From NCBI GenBank assembly GCA_003663295.1, contig QMZS01000029.1, positions 1-9,810 on the forward strand: a stretch of DNA of 9,810 nucleotides. The letters run 5' to 3'. This stretch comes from Candidatus Aenigmatarchaeota archaeon (GTDB lineage Archaea > Aenigmatarchaeota > Aenigmatarchaeia > QMZS01). Below, one piece after another: positions 1 to 6,983 of the stretch (the first letter of the stretch is position 1; the number at the start of each line of letters is the position of its first letter). A program made the translations under genes and the position numbers. Under the pieces are notes generated by a model. That model did no database searches, was not told the origin of the DNA, and was given only the letters and a program-made list of their open reading frames with translations.

Positions 1-176
1 AAAACAATCCATAGACCGCCTGTGCAGGTTCCTTCATCCAACTTTAATTCGCAGGTGCATTGCTGGTTTATAGAACACTCGGAACAGTCAAGACTGTTTG
101 CGAGGGTCGGGGTTATAAAAAGTATAAGTAATAAAGAAATCAAAATTAATTTCATTGAGCTAATTTTAGGATTCAT
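1..176 (-). CDS. Exported cysteine-rich protein, N-terminal part (runs off left edge)
   Basis: This frame is open from an ATG at 176-174 to the window edge, 58 codons, and was read by hand. It begins MNPKISSMKLILIS and continues into a strongly hydrophobic stretch to about residue 22. A likely signal-peptidase site follows at TPTLA-NS (after residue 26). The mature part has five cysteines in the visible 32 residues (C31, C34, C40, C42, C51), so it is probably a disulfide-bonded extracytoplasmic protein. A second ATG at codon 8 (155-153) would give a more compact signal peptide. An AT-rich TATA-like element lies upstream, between this gene and the end of valS. The family is not recognised. The signal peptide is seen directly; surface location is an inference. 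Confidence 0.6.
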   Translation of the reverse strand, partial: MNPKISSMKLILISLLLILFITPTLANSLDCSECSINQQCTCELKLDEGTCTGGLWIV

Positions 177-185
177 AATTTAATA

Positions 186-202
186 TATTTTATATATATA
201 TA
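186..202 (-). promoter_or_regulatory. TATA-like element for the cysteine-rich exported protein
   Basis: On the minus strand this reads as an alternating TATATATATA tract ending in TAAAATATA. It lies 10-26 bp upstream of the ATG at 176 and inside the 41-bp gap after the valS stop. The position fits a leaderless archaeal promoter. The exact box cannot be fixed because the whole gap is A/T. Confidence 0.4.
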
Positions 203-217
203 ACTCCATAACCTCAT

Positions 218-2602
218 TTAAATTAAACAATTAATTTTAGATTCCCCTTCTTTAAACACAATTTCATCAGCCCTGTTCGCTCCTTTTAAATCTTCCACAA
301 TAGTTTTTAATTTCTTAATTTCTTCTTCCCCACAGCTAATTTCAATTTTATTGACCTGTTTCCCGAGAGATAATTTATTTGAGATTTTCCATTTACGGAC
401 TTCTGAAATTACTTTTTTAAATAATTCTCCAGTCTCAAAAGATTCTTCATCTTCAACAGATATTTCAGAGAATTTAGATAAGTGAATACTTTCTTCTTTT
501 TCTGTTTCTTTGAACAAAGAGTCATAAATTTCTTCGGCGGTATAAGGAATAAATGGAGAGAATAATTTTATAACCCCCAGCAAGGTTTCATATAATGCGT
601 ATTTTGCTCCATATTTGCTTTTTTCATCTTCGCCATAAATCCTATATTTTACCATCTCAAGATAGAAATCGCAGAATTCATGCTTGAAAAATAATTCTAT
701 AACCCTCCTTGCATCGCTTAGTTCATATTTTTCAAAATGTTTGTGGTAATTTTCCATAACTTTTTTGAATTTGGTTAATATCCATTTATCCACGATTGTT
801 AATTCTGGTTTCTCAATTTTTTCAATGTTTGAGCTTATAAATCTTGAAGCATTCCATAGTTTGATGAGAATATCCATGTTGTGTTTTAAATCTTCTTCTT
901 TGAAAGGCAAATCCTCGCCGACTTTTGAGGTTGTTGCCCACAATCTCACAGCATCTGCGGAATATTTTTCAGTAATTTCAAGTGGGTCCACAACATTACC
1001 GAGGGATTTACTCATCTTTTTCCCTTTTGAATCAAGACCGTGACCTGAAATCATTGCGTCTTTCCATGGCAATTTTCCTGTGTGAAAATATGATTTTATA
1101 ATTGTGTAAAAAATCCAGGTCCTGATAATATCATGAGCATTTGGTCTCAGGCTCATAGGGAATGTTTTTTCAAAGAAATTTTCATTTTCTTTCCATTTTG
1201 TGTTTATCAATGGTGAGATTGAAGACGTAAACCAGGTATCAAATACATCGGTCTCAGGGATTATTTTATCAGAGTTGCATTTAGGGCATTTTTCTGGTTT
1301 GTCTTTCTCAGGATCCACCGGAAGTTGTTCATCTTCAGGTAAAATAATTTCGCCGCAGTCACCGCAGTACCATACAGGGAAATAAATTCCGTAATATCTT
1401 TGTCTTGAGACGCACCAGTCCCATTTAAGATTTGTAACCCAATCTTCATAACGCTTCCTGTAAAAATCAGGGTGCCAGTTCAGTTCTCTTCCAAGTTCAA
1501 TTAATTTTTCTTTGTGATTTAAGATATCCACGAACCACTGTTTTGTAACAATAAATTCAACTGGTGTTTTGCACCTCCAGCACACGCCAACGTTTTGTTT
1601 AAGTTCTTCTTGTTTATATAAAATATTTTTCTCTTTTAAATCCACAATTATTTTTTCTTTTGCTTCTTTTAATCCAAGACCCTCATATTGTTTTCCAAGT
1701 TCATTTAGTTTCCCGTCTTTTGTGATGCATATCTTTAGAGGGAGGTCATAAATTTTCCACCATTCAATATCAGTTTTATCCCCGAAAGTGCATATCATTA
1801 CAGCCCCTGTTCCGAATTCCGGGTCCACTTTTTCATCGCTTATAATTTTAACGCTCTGCCCGAAAATTGGCACAATCACTTTTTCTCCAATATAATCTTT
1901 GTATTTTTTGTCTTCAGGATGAACAAATATTCCAACACATGCCGGCAACAGTTCTGGTCGGGTGGTGGCGATATTTATTTCACCCCCGTTTTTCATTTCA
2001 AATTTAAGATAATTAAAATTTGTTGTTCTCCCCATATCTTCAACTTCCGCCTGAGCAAGGGCAGTTTGGTGGAAAGGACACCAGATCGTGGGTTCTTTCC
2101 TCCTGTAAATTTTATCCTTCTTATATAGGTCTATAAATGACCTTTGAGCTTGTTTTTGGCAGAAAGAATTAATTGTTCGATAAAGGAGGTCATAGTTCCA
2201 TGAAAATCCAAGAGAATCAAATATCTTTGTGTATTCTTTTTCCAGTTCTGTTGCGGTTTCATAACATATTTCCCTGAATTTGCTTCTTTCAATTGTGGAT
2301 TTGGATACTTTTTTTGTTTCTTCAACATATTTCTCGGTTGGAAGCCCGTTATCATCAAAACACGCGGGGAAAAACACTTCAATTCCTTTCATCCGTTTAT
2401 ACCTTGCTACGTACTCAAAATGGGCATAACTCATAACATGCCCTATATGCATCTTTCCTGAAGGGGTTATTGGGGGAACATCAATGGAGAATATTTCTTT
2501 CCCCGAGTTTATGTCAAATTTATAAATCTTATTGTTTTTCCACTTCAGATTCCATTTACTTTCAATTTCTTTGAAGTCAGGTTTTTTAGATAATTCTCCC
2601 AT
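218..2602 (-). CDS. valS: Valyl-tRNA synthetase (class I, archaeal type)
   Basis: Charges tRNA-Val with valine in the cytoplasm. The 794-residue protein has the class I signatures HIGH at 52-55 and KMSKS at 529-533 (in GKKMSKSLGN). The inserted editing (CP1) domain shows TTRPE at 213-217 and the archaeal-style GTGAVMICTFGDKTD segment; in this family the domain hydrolyses mischarged Thr-tRNA-Val. A zinc ribbon is formed by C413/C416 and C439/C442, followed by DVFDTWFTSS, typical of ValRS. After the anticodon-binding helical domain the C-terminus is short, without the long coiled-coil arm of bacterial enzymes. The ATG at 2602 is preceded by a TATA-like tract at 2611-2627 and the gene is divergent from LSm. 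Identity is secure; IleRS is excluded by DVFDTWF and the archaeal ValRS editing motif. Confidence 0.97.
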   Translation of the reverse strand: MGELSKKPDFKEIESKWNLKWKNNKIYKFDINSGKEIFSIDVPPITPSGKMHIGHVMSYAHFEYVARYKRMKGIEVFFPACFDDNGLPTEKYVEETKKVSKSTIERSKFREICYETATELEKEYTKIFDSLGFSWNYDLLYRTINSFCQKQAQRSFIDLYKKDKIYRRKEPTIWCPFHQTALAQAEVEDMGRTTNFNYLKFEMKNGGEINIATTRPELLPACVGIFVHPEDKKYKDYIGEKVIVPIFGQSVKIISDEKVDPEFGTGAVMICTFGDKTDIEWWKIYDLPLKICITKDGKLNELGKQYEGLGLKEAKEKIIVDLKEKNILYKQEELKQNVGVCWRCKTPVEFIVTKQWFVDILNHKEKLIELGRELNWHPDFYRKRYEDWVTNLKWDWCVSRQRYYGIYFPVWYCGDCGEIILPEDEQLPVDPEKDKPEKCPKCNSDKIIPETDVFDTWFTSSISPLINTKWKENENFFEKTFPMSLRPNAHDIIRTWIFYTIIKSYFHTGKLPWKDAMISGHGLDSKGKKMSKSLGNVVDPLEITEKYSADAVRLWATTSKVGEDLPFKEEDLKHNMDILIKLWNASRFISSNIEKIEKPELTIVDKWILTKFKKVMENYHKHFEKYELSDARRVIELFFKHEFCDFYLEMVKYRIYGEDEKSKYGAKYALYETLLGVIKLFSPFIPYTAEEIYDSLFKETEKEESIHLSKFSEISVEDEESFETGELFKKVISEVRKWKISNKLSLGKQVNKIEISCGEEEIKKLKTIVEDLKGANRADEIVFKEGESKINCLI

Positions 2603-2674
2603 AATTTACGATAAATATATTTTTATGTATCTCTGTGCGGTGTAGGGAGTTATTTAAAACTTTTTAATTATCTT
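2603..2674. promoter_or_regulatory. Divergent promoter region between valS and the LSm gene
   Basis: This 72-bp gap serves two genes. On the minus strand an ATAAAAATATATTTAT tract (2611-2627) lies about 20 bp before the valS ATG. On the plus strand TTATTTAAAA (2650-2659) lies about 20 bp before the LSm ATG. Both spacings fit archaeal TATA boxes driving leaderless transcripts. Neither start has a Shine-Dalgarno motif. Confidence 0.5.
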
Positions 2675-2893
2675 ATGGAAGAAAACAGACCAATAGATGC
2701 ATTGAATCAGTCAAGAGGGAAGAGAGTGCTGTTAAAGTTAAAAAATGGAATCGAGATTTCCGGGACTTTAAAAGCCCACGACCTTCATTTGAATATGTGG
2801 CTCGTCGACATTGAATTAAAAAGAGACGCTGAGACAACAAAATTCAAAAATATGCTTGTCAGAGGAGATACAGTATTATTTGTAGTACCTTAG
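2675..2893 (+). CDS. Sm-like archaeal RNA-binding protein (SmAP/LSm)
   Basis: A 72-residue single-domain Sm fold protein of typical family length. The Sm1 motif spans about residues 15-48, with loop residues HDLHLNMWL at 35-43 (normally FDxHMNLVL) that line the uridine-binding pocket. The Sm2 motif is MLVRGDTVLFV at 60-70, with the diagnostic RGD (63-65). Family members form heptameric or hexameric rings that bind U-rich RNA and act in RNA processing and tRNA or sRNA metabolism; the oligomer is inferred from the family. It ends with TAG, which shows that TAG is a normal stop in this genome. In many archaea the gene precedes rpl37e, but here it is followed by a hairpin and an unrelated gene. 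Confidence 0.95.
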   Translation: MEENRPIDALNQSRGKRVLLKLKNGIEISGTLKAHDLHLNMWLVDIELKRDAETTKFKNMLVRGDTVLFVVP

Positions 2894-2916
2894 TTTAATA
2901 TTAAAAAGGGTGTTAG

Positions 2917-2939
2917 AACCAAAACATTGAGTTTTGGTT
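2917..2939 (+). terminator. 9-bp perfect hairpin after the LSm gene
   Basis: AACCAAAAC (2917-2925), loop ATTGA, then GTTTTGGTT (2931-2939), followed by three T residues. It starts 23 bp after the LSm stop and ends 11 bp before the next ATG. It may end or stabilise the LSm mRNA. The T run is short, so factor-independent termination is uncertain, and it could also lie in the 5' leader of the next gene. Confidence 0.45.
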
Positions 2940-2950
2940 TTTGATTAATT

Positions 2951-3328
2951 ATGATGCTTAAGAAAAGAACTATGGTTTATACTGCGATGTCAAAATATTT
3001 ATTTTATTTTAGAGAATCTATTTCGAAATTTGTTCTGGAACAGAATTATATTCCTTTGAATCCATTCCTTTTGTTTAACTATTTTCTTTTGGATACTGTT
3101 GACAGGGATAAAATCAGAAATGCAAATAATAATCTTGTTGAGATTTCAGACGAACTCTGGGTTTTTGGAAAGGTTAGCGGTGGGGTGCTGGCGGAAATAA
3201 AACTCGCTAAAGAGTTTGGAAAAACAATAAAATATTTTAAAATAATTGACAGCAAAGAGATTGAGGAAATCTCAAAAGCCGAGGTTGAATTTGAGGCTGG
3301 ATTGGAAATATATTCAGGTGAGATTTGA
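2951..3328 (+). CDS. Conserved hypothetical protein, possible nucleoside 2-deoxyribosyltransferase-like fold
   Basis: A 125-residue soluble protein of unestablished function. The N-terminal part (MVYTAMSKYLFYFRESI, from residue 8) looks like the first strand and helix of a small Rossmann-like domain. A long helix-rich middle contains NPFLLFNYFLLDTVDRDKIRNAN. The segment ISDELWVFGKVSGGVLAEIKLAKEFGK (about residues 65-92) resembles the 'aDevwvyg..S.G...Ei..A...gKpi' core of nucleoside 2-deoxyribosyltransferase and related DUF families. That similarity is from memory and is an inference, and the catalytic residues were not identified. Two adjacent ATGs (2951, 2954) are possible starts, and a third at codon 8 matches the beginning of the conserved part. 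The end overlaps the Shine-Dalgarno region of the next small ORF, which suggests co-transcription. Confidence 0.7.
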   Translation: MMLKKRTMVYTAMSKYLFYFRESISKFVLEQNYIPLNPFLLFNYFLLDTVDRDKIRNANNNLVEISDELWVFGKVSGGVLAEIKLAKEFGKTIKYFKIIDSKEIEEISKAEVEFEAGLEIYSGEI

Positions 3329-3329
3329 T

Positions 3330-3428
3330 ATGTTGTTTCTAAAGGCTGATATGATTGAGGAAATTGTCAAAGGCACCGGGAAAATAAAATTTACTGATAA
3401 AAAATTGAATATTAAATTTAAGAATTAA
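3330..3428 (+). CDS. Small 32-residue ORF, possibly translationally coupled
   Basis: ATG at 3330 follows the previous TGA stop (3326-3328) after one base. It has an AGGTGA motif at 3316-3321, about 8 bases upstream, a good match to the archaeal anti-Shine-Dalgarno. It encodes MLFLKADMIEEIVKGTGKIK and a basic C-terminus ending KFKN. The first 14 residues resemble the N-terminus of ASCH-domain proteins (LLFKxExVExILxG), but the rest of such a domain is missing. It may be a remnant or a genuine small protein. The last 11 bases overlap the end of a convergent minus-strand gene. The ribosome-binding site is the main support. Confidence 0.45.
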   Translation: MLFLKADMIEEIVKGTGKIKFTDKKLNIKFKN

Positions 3429-3787
3429 TCTGGATTATTTTCCCGATTCTTTTTAACTTTTTTAATAAGTCTGTTGATTTTTCTCCTGCTTTTTTCAGTG
3501 TTGTTTTTAAGTCTTTTGTTTCTTTTTCAGAGTTAAAACAAATTTTTCTTATATTCCAAGCAATATATAAATTTACGAGAGAGATTAATAAAAATATGAC
3601 CTTTGGAGGAAAAATTTAGGGGTAGTAATTTCAGAGGATCATATTCAGTTAAAGAAATTGAAGGTAGTGAATAGAAAAATCCAATTAATGGAGATGCCAA
3701 GGTCCCTTTGTTCCATTTTCCATAATGAATGTATGCAAAAGGTCCAAAGACCAGAGCCAATAGAGAAGCCTGATCTTCAGGTTTCAT
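3418..3787 (-). pseudogene. Small multi-pass membrane protein with a basic tail, split by a frameshift
   Basis: From the ATG at 3787 one frame gives a membrane-like sequence (LLALVFGPFAYIHYG at 9-23; about 29-46 also hydrophobic). It then becomes poor in sense and ends at a TAA at about 3533. Another minus frame takes over after residue 58 without overlap of function: PPKVIFLLISLVNLYIAWNI, a clear membrane helix. A Lys/Glu-rich amphipathic tail follows (NSEKETKDLK... LLKKLKRIGKI), ending at TAA 3420-3418. Adding or removing a base in the homopolymer at 3610-3614 (five A on the plus strand) joins the two into one protein of about 122 residues with three membrane segments. It could be a sequencing error, a recent mutation or a recoding site. 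The family is not recognised. It is divergent from trm1 across 46 bp. Confidence 0.6.
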
Positions 3788-3833
3788 AATAATTATTAAT
3801 TTTAACTCTAATTGAATTTGATTTTAATAATTT

Positions 3834-4898
3834 ATGAAACTAAAAACAATTAAAGAAGGAGACATAAAACTCAAAGTTCCTGTAAACGAAGAACTTACAA
3901 AAAAGATGAGTGTTTTTTATAATCCTGAGATGAAATTTGACAGAGATATTTCTGAACTCATAATTTCAATCCTGAAACCAAAAAAAATCTGCGACTGCCT
4001 TGCTGCTTCAGGGGCGAGGGGATTAAGATACAAATCAGTACTGAAAGATTCTGAGGTTGTTTTGAATGATCAGAATCCAAAAACTGCAGAGGTTATGAAG
4101 AAAAACGCAGAACTCAATAATCTGGAAGTTCGAATAGAAAATAAGGATGCGAATAAATTATTGTTCGAAAATTTATTTGATTTTATTGACCTTGACCCCT
4201 TTGGTTCCCCAATATACTTTCTCGACTCTGCCGCGAAATCAATAAGGAACAAAGGAATTGTTGCTTTGACTGCAACTGATACAGCCCCTCTGTGCGGAAC
4301 TTCACCATTAACCTGTTTAAGAAGATATGGGATAAGAAGTTTGAAAACTGATTTTTATAAAGAACTTGGTCTCAGAATATTTATCTCTTCTGCAATGAAG
4401 ATTTTTTCAAGATATGATATGGCTTTCACCCCGATTTTTTCTTATTGCAGAAGGCACTATTTCAGGATTTTTGGAAGAGTGACCCGCGGCTGCAAAAGGG
4501 CGGATTTGTTGCTTGAGCAGTTTGATTATATTTCTTACTGTCAGAAATGCGGTTTTCACAAGACAGGGTTGATTGATAAATGCGATAATTGCGGGAATAA
4601 ATTAAATTTGATTGGCAAAATATTTACCGGAAATTTTGCTTCTCCTGAATTCTGCGTAAAACTTGAAAAAGAATCAAGTAAAAAATTTGATTATTTGTCG
4701 GATTTTATAAATCAGATAAGAGCTGAGCAGGATTATTTTATGTATTATGATATTCACAAGATATGCAAATGGAATGGGAAGCAGATAAAAAAGAAGAAGT
4801 TTTTGTTAGAAAATCTGGAGGGAAGCAAGACGCATTTTTTGGATACAGGGATAAGAACTAACAAAGAGTTTAGTGAAATTCTGAAAGTCTTTGATTAA
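3834..4898 (+). CDS. trm1: tRNA (guanine(26)-N2)-dimethyltransferase Trm1
   Basis: Uses S-adenosylmethionine to form N2,N2-dimethylguanosine at position 26 of tRNAs, at the D-stem/anticodon-stem hinge. The 354-residue protein, slightly shorter than the usual ~380, starts with the family's N-terminal segment, including NPEMKFDRDIS at 30-40. The SAM-binding motif I is LAASGARGLRY at 56-66. The catalytic DLDPFGSP is at 119-126, and the TATDTAPLCGT segment follows. A C-terminal zinc-ribbon-like module has C236/C239 and C250/C253. The ATG start follows an AT-rich gap shared with the divergent membrane gene, and no Shine-Dalgarno motif is seen. A T-rich stretch at 4918-4940 after the TAA may act as terminator. 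Identity is secure from the DPFGSP and cysteine pattern. Confidence 0.96.
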   Translation: MKLKTIKEGDIKLKVPVNEELTKKMSVFYNPEMKFDRDISELIISILKPKKICDCLAASGARGLRYKSVLKDSEVVLNDQNPKTAEVMKKNAELNNLEVRIENKDANKLLFENLFDFIDLDPFGSPIYFLDSAAKSIRNKGIVALTATDTAPLCGTSPLTCLRRYGIRSLKTDFYKELGLRIFISSAMKIFSRYDMAFTPIFSYCRRHYFRIFGRVTRGCKRADLLLEQFDYISYCQKCGFHKTGLIDKCDNCGNKLNLIGKIFTGNFASPEFCVKLEKESSKKFDYLSDFINQIRAEQDYFMYYDIHKICKWNGKQIKKKKFLLENLEGSKTHFLDTGIRTNKEFSEILKVFD

Positions 4899-4917
4899 AC
4901 TTCTAAACTTAATTGGG

Positions 4918-4940
4918 TTTATTCTTTCTAATTTTATTCT
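4918..4940 (+). terminator. T-rich stretch after trm1, possible archaeal terminator
   Basis: TTTATTCTTTCTAATTTTAT and following bases lie 20-42 bp past the trm1 stop, without an obvious hairpin. Archaeal RNA polymerase commonly terminates at oligo-T tracts. The rest of the 130-bp gap up to treT contains only the treT promoter. Confidence 0.3.
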
Positions 4941-4990
4941 AAGATAACCAGCCACAATTTTATTGAATAATCAACTGATTAAGCAAAAAA

Positions 4991-5014
4991 ACAAAGAAAT
5001 TATTATATATAAAT
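4991..5014 (+). promoter_or_regulatory. BRE/TATA promoter of the treT gene
   Basis: A purine-rich ACAAAGAAAT (4991-5000), resembling a BRE, directly precedes TTATATATAAAT (5003-5014). The box centre is about 21 bp before the ATG at 5029, as expected for a leaderless transcript. This is the most canonical promoter in the window. Confidence 0.6.
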
Positions 5015-5028
5015 AACGAGTATAATAA

Positions 5029-6258
5029 ATGGTTAAAGTAAGGAATCTGAAAGATTACAGGAAAATTGTTGGCAAAGCAGTGATGGATGAAATTTATTCT
5101 AAGGCGGAAAAATTTTCAGATAAACATGTTGTTTGCATTAGTTCAACTTATCAGGGGGGCGGTGTTGCAGAACTTCTGAATAATCTTGTATTTTTATTTG
5201 ATGAAATTGGAATTGATTTTGGGTGGAGGATTTTGCACGGTTCCCCAGACTTTTTTGGAATTACCAAAAAATTTCATAATGCTTTGCAGGGCGAAAAAAT
5301 AAATTTGTCTGACAGAAAGAAAGAATTATATTGCGAGACAAACAGAAGATTTTCCACATTCACTCATTTATGCAATCAGCATACCCACCATGATTTGGTT
5401 ATTGTTCATGACCCCCAGCCACTACCTTTGATTAATTTTTATAAAAAGAAACAACCCTGGATATTCAGGCTTCACATTGATGTATCTCATCCGAATTTGG
5501 AGGTATGGAATTATTTGAAACCTTTTATTGAAAAATATGATAGTTTGGTGATTTCAAAGGAGGAATATAGGAAGAATTTATCAATACCCCAGAATATTAT
5601 CTATCCTGCAATAGACCCTTTGTCGCAAAAAAATAAATTTCTTTCAGAGAAAACTGTTGATAGGATTTTAGGGAAATACGGGATTAACGACAATAAACCA
5701 ATTATTTCCCAGGTCTCAAGGTTTGATAAATGGAAGGATCCAATAGGAGTTATTAAGATATTTGAATATGTAAGGAAGAGAGTAAATTGCCAATTAGTTT
5801 TATTGGGTTCTCTTGCTACTGATGACCCTGAGGGACAGGTTTTGTTCAAAAAGGTTGAAAAGAAAGCGGAAAAAAGTAAGTATAAAAGGGACATTAAAGT
5901 AATTCTGGTTGAGAATGAAGCTCTTGTAAATACTCTGCAAAGAGCTTCTTCGGTTGTAATCCAGAAGTCAATAAGAGAAGGGTTTGGGTTAACAGTTTCA
6001 GAGGCTTTATTTAAAGGAACTCCGGTTGTAGCTTCAAAAGTGGGGGGCATTCCTTTACAGGTAATTGATTCGGAAAATGGGTATCTTCATGAACCAGAGG
6101 ATATAAAAGGTTTTGGGGATAGTGTGATAAAATTATTGAAAGATGATGCCTTGAGAGCCAAGTTTGGATCCAAAGGTTATCTGCACGTAAAGGACAATTT
6201 TTTAATTACTAGATTATTGCTTGACTGGCTCAATCTATTTGAAAAATATATTAAATAA
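5029..6258 (+). CDS. treT: Trehalose glycosyltransferring synthase-like GT4 enzyme (TreT)
   Basis: A 409-residue GT-B fold glycosyltransferase, close to the ~410 residues of TreT enzymes. These interconvert NDP-glucose plus glucose with trehalose plus NDP. The N-terminal domain has SSTYQGGGVAELLNNLV (glycine loop at 43-45) and HDPQPLPLINF from H127, both characteristic of TreT. The C-terminal domain has the donor-phosphate residues R231 and K236 in SRFDKWKDP, and the family 4 EX7E motif E317-E325 in REGFGLTVSEAL, followed by GTPVVASKVGG. It has its own strong TATA box and no partner sugar gene nearby, so it appears monocistronic. No signal peptide or membrane segment is visible, so it is cytoplasmic. 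Assignment to TreT rather than another GT4 rests on the N-terminal motifs. The physiological direction (synthesis or degradation) cannot be read from sequence. Confidence 0.85.
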   Translation: MVKVRNLKDYRKIVGKAVMDEIYSKAEKFSDKHVVCISSTYQGGGVAELLNNLVFLFDEIGIDFGWRILHGSPDFFGITKKFHNALQGEKINLSDRKKELYCETNRRFSTFTHLCNQHTHHDLVIVHDPQPLPLINFYKKKQPWIFRLHIDVSHPNLEVWNYLKPFIEKYDSLVISKEEYRKNLSIPQNIIYPAIDPLSQKNKFLSEKTVDRILGKYGINDNKPIISQVSRFDKWKDPIGVIKIFEYVRKRVNCQLVLLGSLATDDPEGQVLFKKVEKKAEKSKYKRDIKVILVENEALVNTLQRASSVVIQKSIREGFGLTVSEALFKGTPVVASKVGGIPLQVIDSENGYLHEPEDIKGFGDSVIKLLKDDALRAKFGSKGYLHVKDNFLITRLLLDWLNLFEKYIK

Positions 6259-6278
6259 TCCTGGATTCATATTAAATG

Positions 6279-6300
6279 ATTTGTATAACATAATACAAAT
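6279..6300 (+). promoter_or_regulatory. 8-bp perfect inverted repeat in front of the pilin-like gene
   Basis: ATTTGTAT (6279-6286), spacer AACATA, ATACAAAT (6293-6300). It ends 6 bp before the ATG at 6307 and starts 20 bp after the treT stop. It could be an operator overlapping the start region, a hairpin in the transcript, or the 3' end of treT mRNA. Confidence 0.4.
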
Positions 6301-6306
6301 TAAATA

Positions 6307-6858
6307 ATGAGAGGTGTTAATATAATAATTGGAGAAATTTATCTAATAAGTATTGTGATTGTTATTATTTCATTTACTTTGATTTTTTACCAGACCATTT
6401 TATATAAAACAGGCAATAATCTAGAGCAGGAAGAAAAAGCGAGGTACTGCAATCAGATGTCAAATTTTATGATTTCTGAGGCTGTTTCAAAAAATATAAC
6501 TGTGTTGAATACAGGAGGCACAGAATTAAATATAGATAATTTTCTCATATATGTTTCAGGCAATAATGTGCCTTATGCTTATGTGGGGGATAGTATTTTG
6601 GATATTGGGGAAAGTGTTACTTTTGAATTGGCTGTAAAACCGCCGAATAATTCAGAAATAAAAATAATCGGTGATTGCGAGTCAGGTGATATATTTGTTA
6701 TGGGTTCAGTCCATTTTTGCGGTGATGCAAATTGCGACCCAAAGGAATGTTCTGAAGGTTGTGCTTTGGATTGTAATGTAGCTTATTGCTGCGGTAATGG
6801 ATATTGCGATTCGGCAATTGGAGAAAATAATGTTAGTTGTGCATCGGATTGTCCTTAA
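6307..6858 (+). CDS. Pilin-like membrane-anchored protein with two cysteine-rich repeats
   Basis: A 183-residue protein. The N-terminus MRGVNIIIGEIYLIS plus a hydrophobic run to about residue 30 resembles a class III (type IV pilin/archaellin) signal: Arg-Gly, then a long hydrophobic helix. It could also be a plain signal anchor. The middle (about 50-125) looks like a beta-rich pilin-type domain (TVLNTGGTELNIDNF, GESVTFELAV). The C-terminus carries two repeats of a CGxxxCD...E...C..DC pattern at C138-C156 and C162-C182, similar in style to the CGNGICxxGExCxxCPxDC repeats of archaeal surface proteins. Eleven cysteines in the last 46 residues imply disulfides or metal binding outside the cell. 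Its TAA stop (6856-6858) lies one base before the insertion sequence, but the stop is outside the element. Confidence 0.75.
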   Translation: MRGVNIIIGEIYLISIVIVIISFTLIFYQTILYKTGNNLEQEEKARYCNQMSNFMISEAVSKNITVLNTGGTELNIDNFLIYVSGNNVPYAYVGDSILDIGESVTFELAVKPPNNSEIKIIGDCESGDIFVMGSVHFCGDANCDPKECSEGCALDCNVAYCCGNGYCDSAIGENNVSCASDCP

Positions 6859-6859
6859 T

Positions 6860-6878
6860 TTAAACTCAACTTTAACAC
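6860..6878 (+). repeat. Left terminal inverted repeat of the insertion sequence
   Basis: TTAAACTCAACTTTAACAC, identical to the reverse complement of the right end. It starts one base after the TAA of the pilin-like gene. Confidence 0.9.
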
Positions 6879-6983
6879 CTACTTCTTAACACCCATTAAA
6901 TCGATTAAGAACGCATAATTTATAAAAATATAGATGCATAATGAAGACAAAAGTATTTAAATAATTATTCTGTTTATATGGGC

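Noticed and set aside
2131..2382. 83-codon second minus-strand frame inside valS
   Set aside because: Fully inside the conserved valS coding region, and it reads as a shifted frame with no domain.
5601..6050. 149-codon ORF antisense to treT
   Set aside because: It lies entirely opposite a well-supported glycosyltransferase, has no promoter or family-like motif, and its composition is that of a mirror frame.
6851..6860. Truncation of the pilin-like protein by the insertion sequence
   Set aside because: The TAA stop (6856-6858) lies outside the inverted repeat, so it would be present without the element.
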